A DNA stretch of 31,873 bases from an uncultured Oscillospiraceae bacterium (lineage in GTDB: Bacteria; Bacillota; Clostridia; Oscillospirales; Oscillospiraceae): positions 1 through 31,873 of the forward strand of contig CAKTHQ010000023.1 of assembly GCA_934565415.1 (NCBI GenBank), in the 5' to 3' direction. The notes beneath the pieces are model-generated. The model did not search any database. It worked only from the letters and a program-made list of their open reading frames with translations, and was not told the DNA's origin. Shown here piece by piece: positions 31,868 through 31,873 of the stretch (the first letter of the stretch is position 1; every line of letters begins with the position of its first letter). The translations under genes and the position numbers were made by a program.

Positions 31868-31873
31868 TGCCCA

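Overview
The window looks like a GC-rich gut Clostridia chromosome (Firmicutes; an Oscillospiraceae/Ruminococcaceae-type bacterium is my best guess) carrying one integrated mobile element. The reasons are strong AGGAGG ribosome sites, sigma-A type promoters, a Lys-rich clostridial UgpC, an AzlCD pair, clostridial Tnp proteins and stable GC hairpin terminators. No taxonomic search was possible.

Region 1 (1 to about 9,960): the 3' end of a tRNA-Lys gene and its terminator, then a Tn4451-type integrative mobilizable element, then the terminator of a tRNA-Gly gene on the other strand. The element has an outward-reading large serine recombinase, TnpW, a MOB relaxase and MobC (all minus strand), a hairpin cluster that looks like oriT, and a leader with a short ORF and a terminator-like hairpin. 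At its right end is TnpV. Between the mobilization part and TnpV lies a clearly AT-rich cargo of four plus-strand genes: a probable type II restriction endonuclease, an N6-adenine methyltransferase, a DUF6414-like protein and a ClpB-like AAA+ ATPase. This cargo is a probable restriction/defence island. The methyltransferase promoter is followed by three CTTAAG palindromes at an exact 12-bp spacing.

Region 2 (about 10,000 to 14,700, mostly minus strand): tRNA-Gly(CCC), a nitroreductase, a Na/Pi cotransporter with a PhoU domain, the AzlCD branched-chain amino acid exporter, and a conserved TIM-barrel-like protein (DUF7916 type).

Region 3 (14,900 to 23,700, plus strand): a tightly packed exopolysaccharide operon. 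It encodes a membrane protein, a VTC-domain protein, a DUF4956 membrane protein, a CotH kinase-like protein, a 54-aa membrane peptide, an MBOAT O-acyltransferase, a DHHW/AlgX-like protein and a BcsA-type cellulose synthase with an intact PilZ c-di-GMP site. The likely output is an acylated cellulose-like polymer switched on by c-di-GMP. A 150-bp foldback repeat sits inside the operon.

Region 4 (23,700 to 31,873): housekeeping genes (an RsmF-type rRNA methylase, MurA, serine acetyltransferase CysE/EpsC), then a compact probable type I toxin-antitoxin locus with convergent RNAs, then the multi-sugar ABC ATPase UgpC with a structured leader. Last comes a membrane Ser/Thr kinase with extracellular RCC1-like repeats, and an intergenic region with a consensus promoter between inverted repeats. 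Two arrays of small hairpins joined by a constant GTGAAAT spacer (10,840-10,900 and 29,345-29,425) form a repeat family in 3' flanks of genes.
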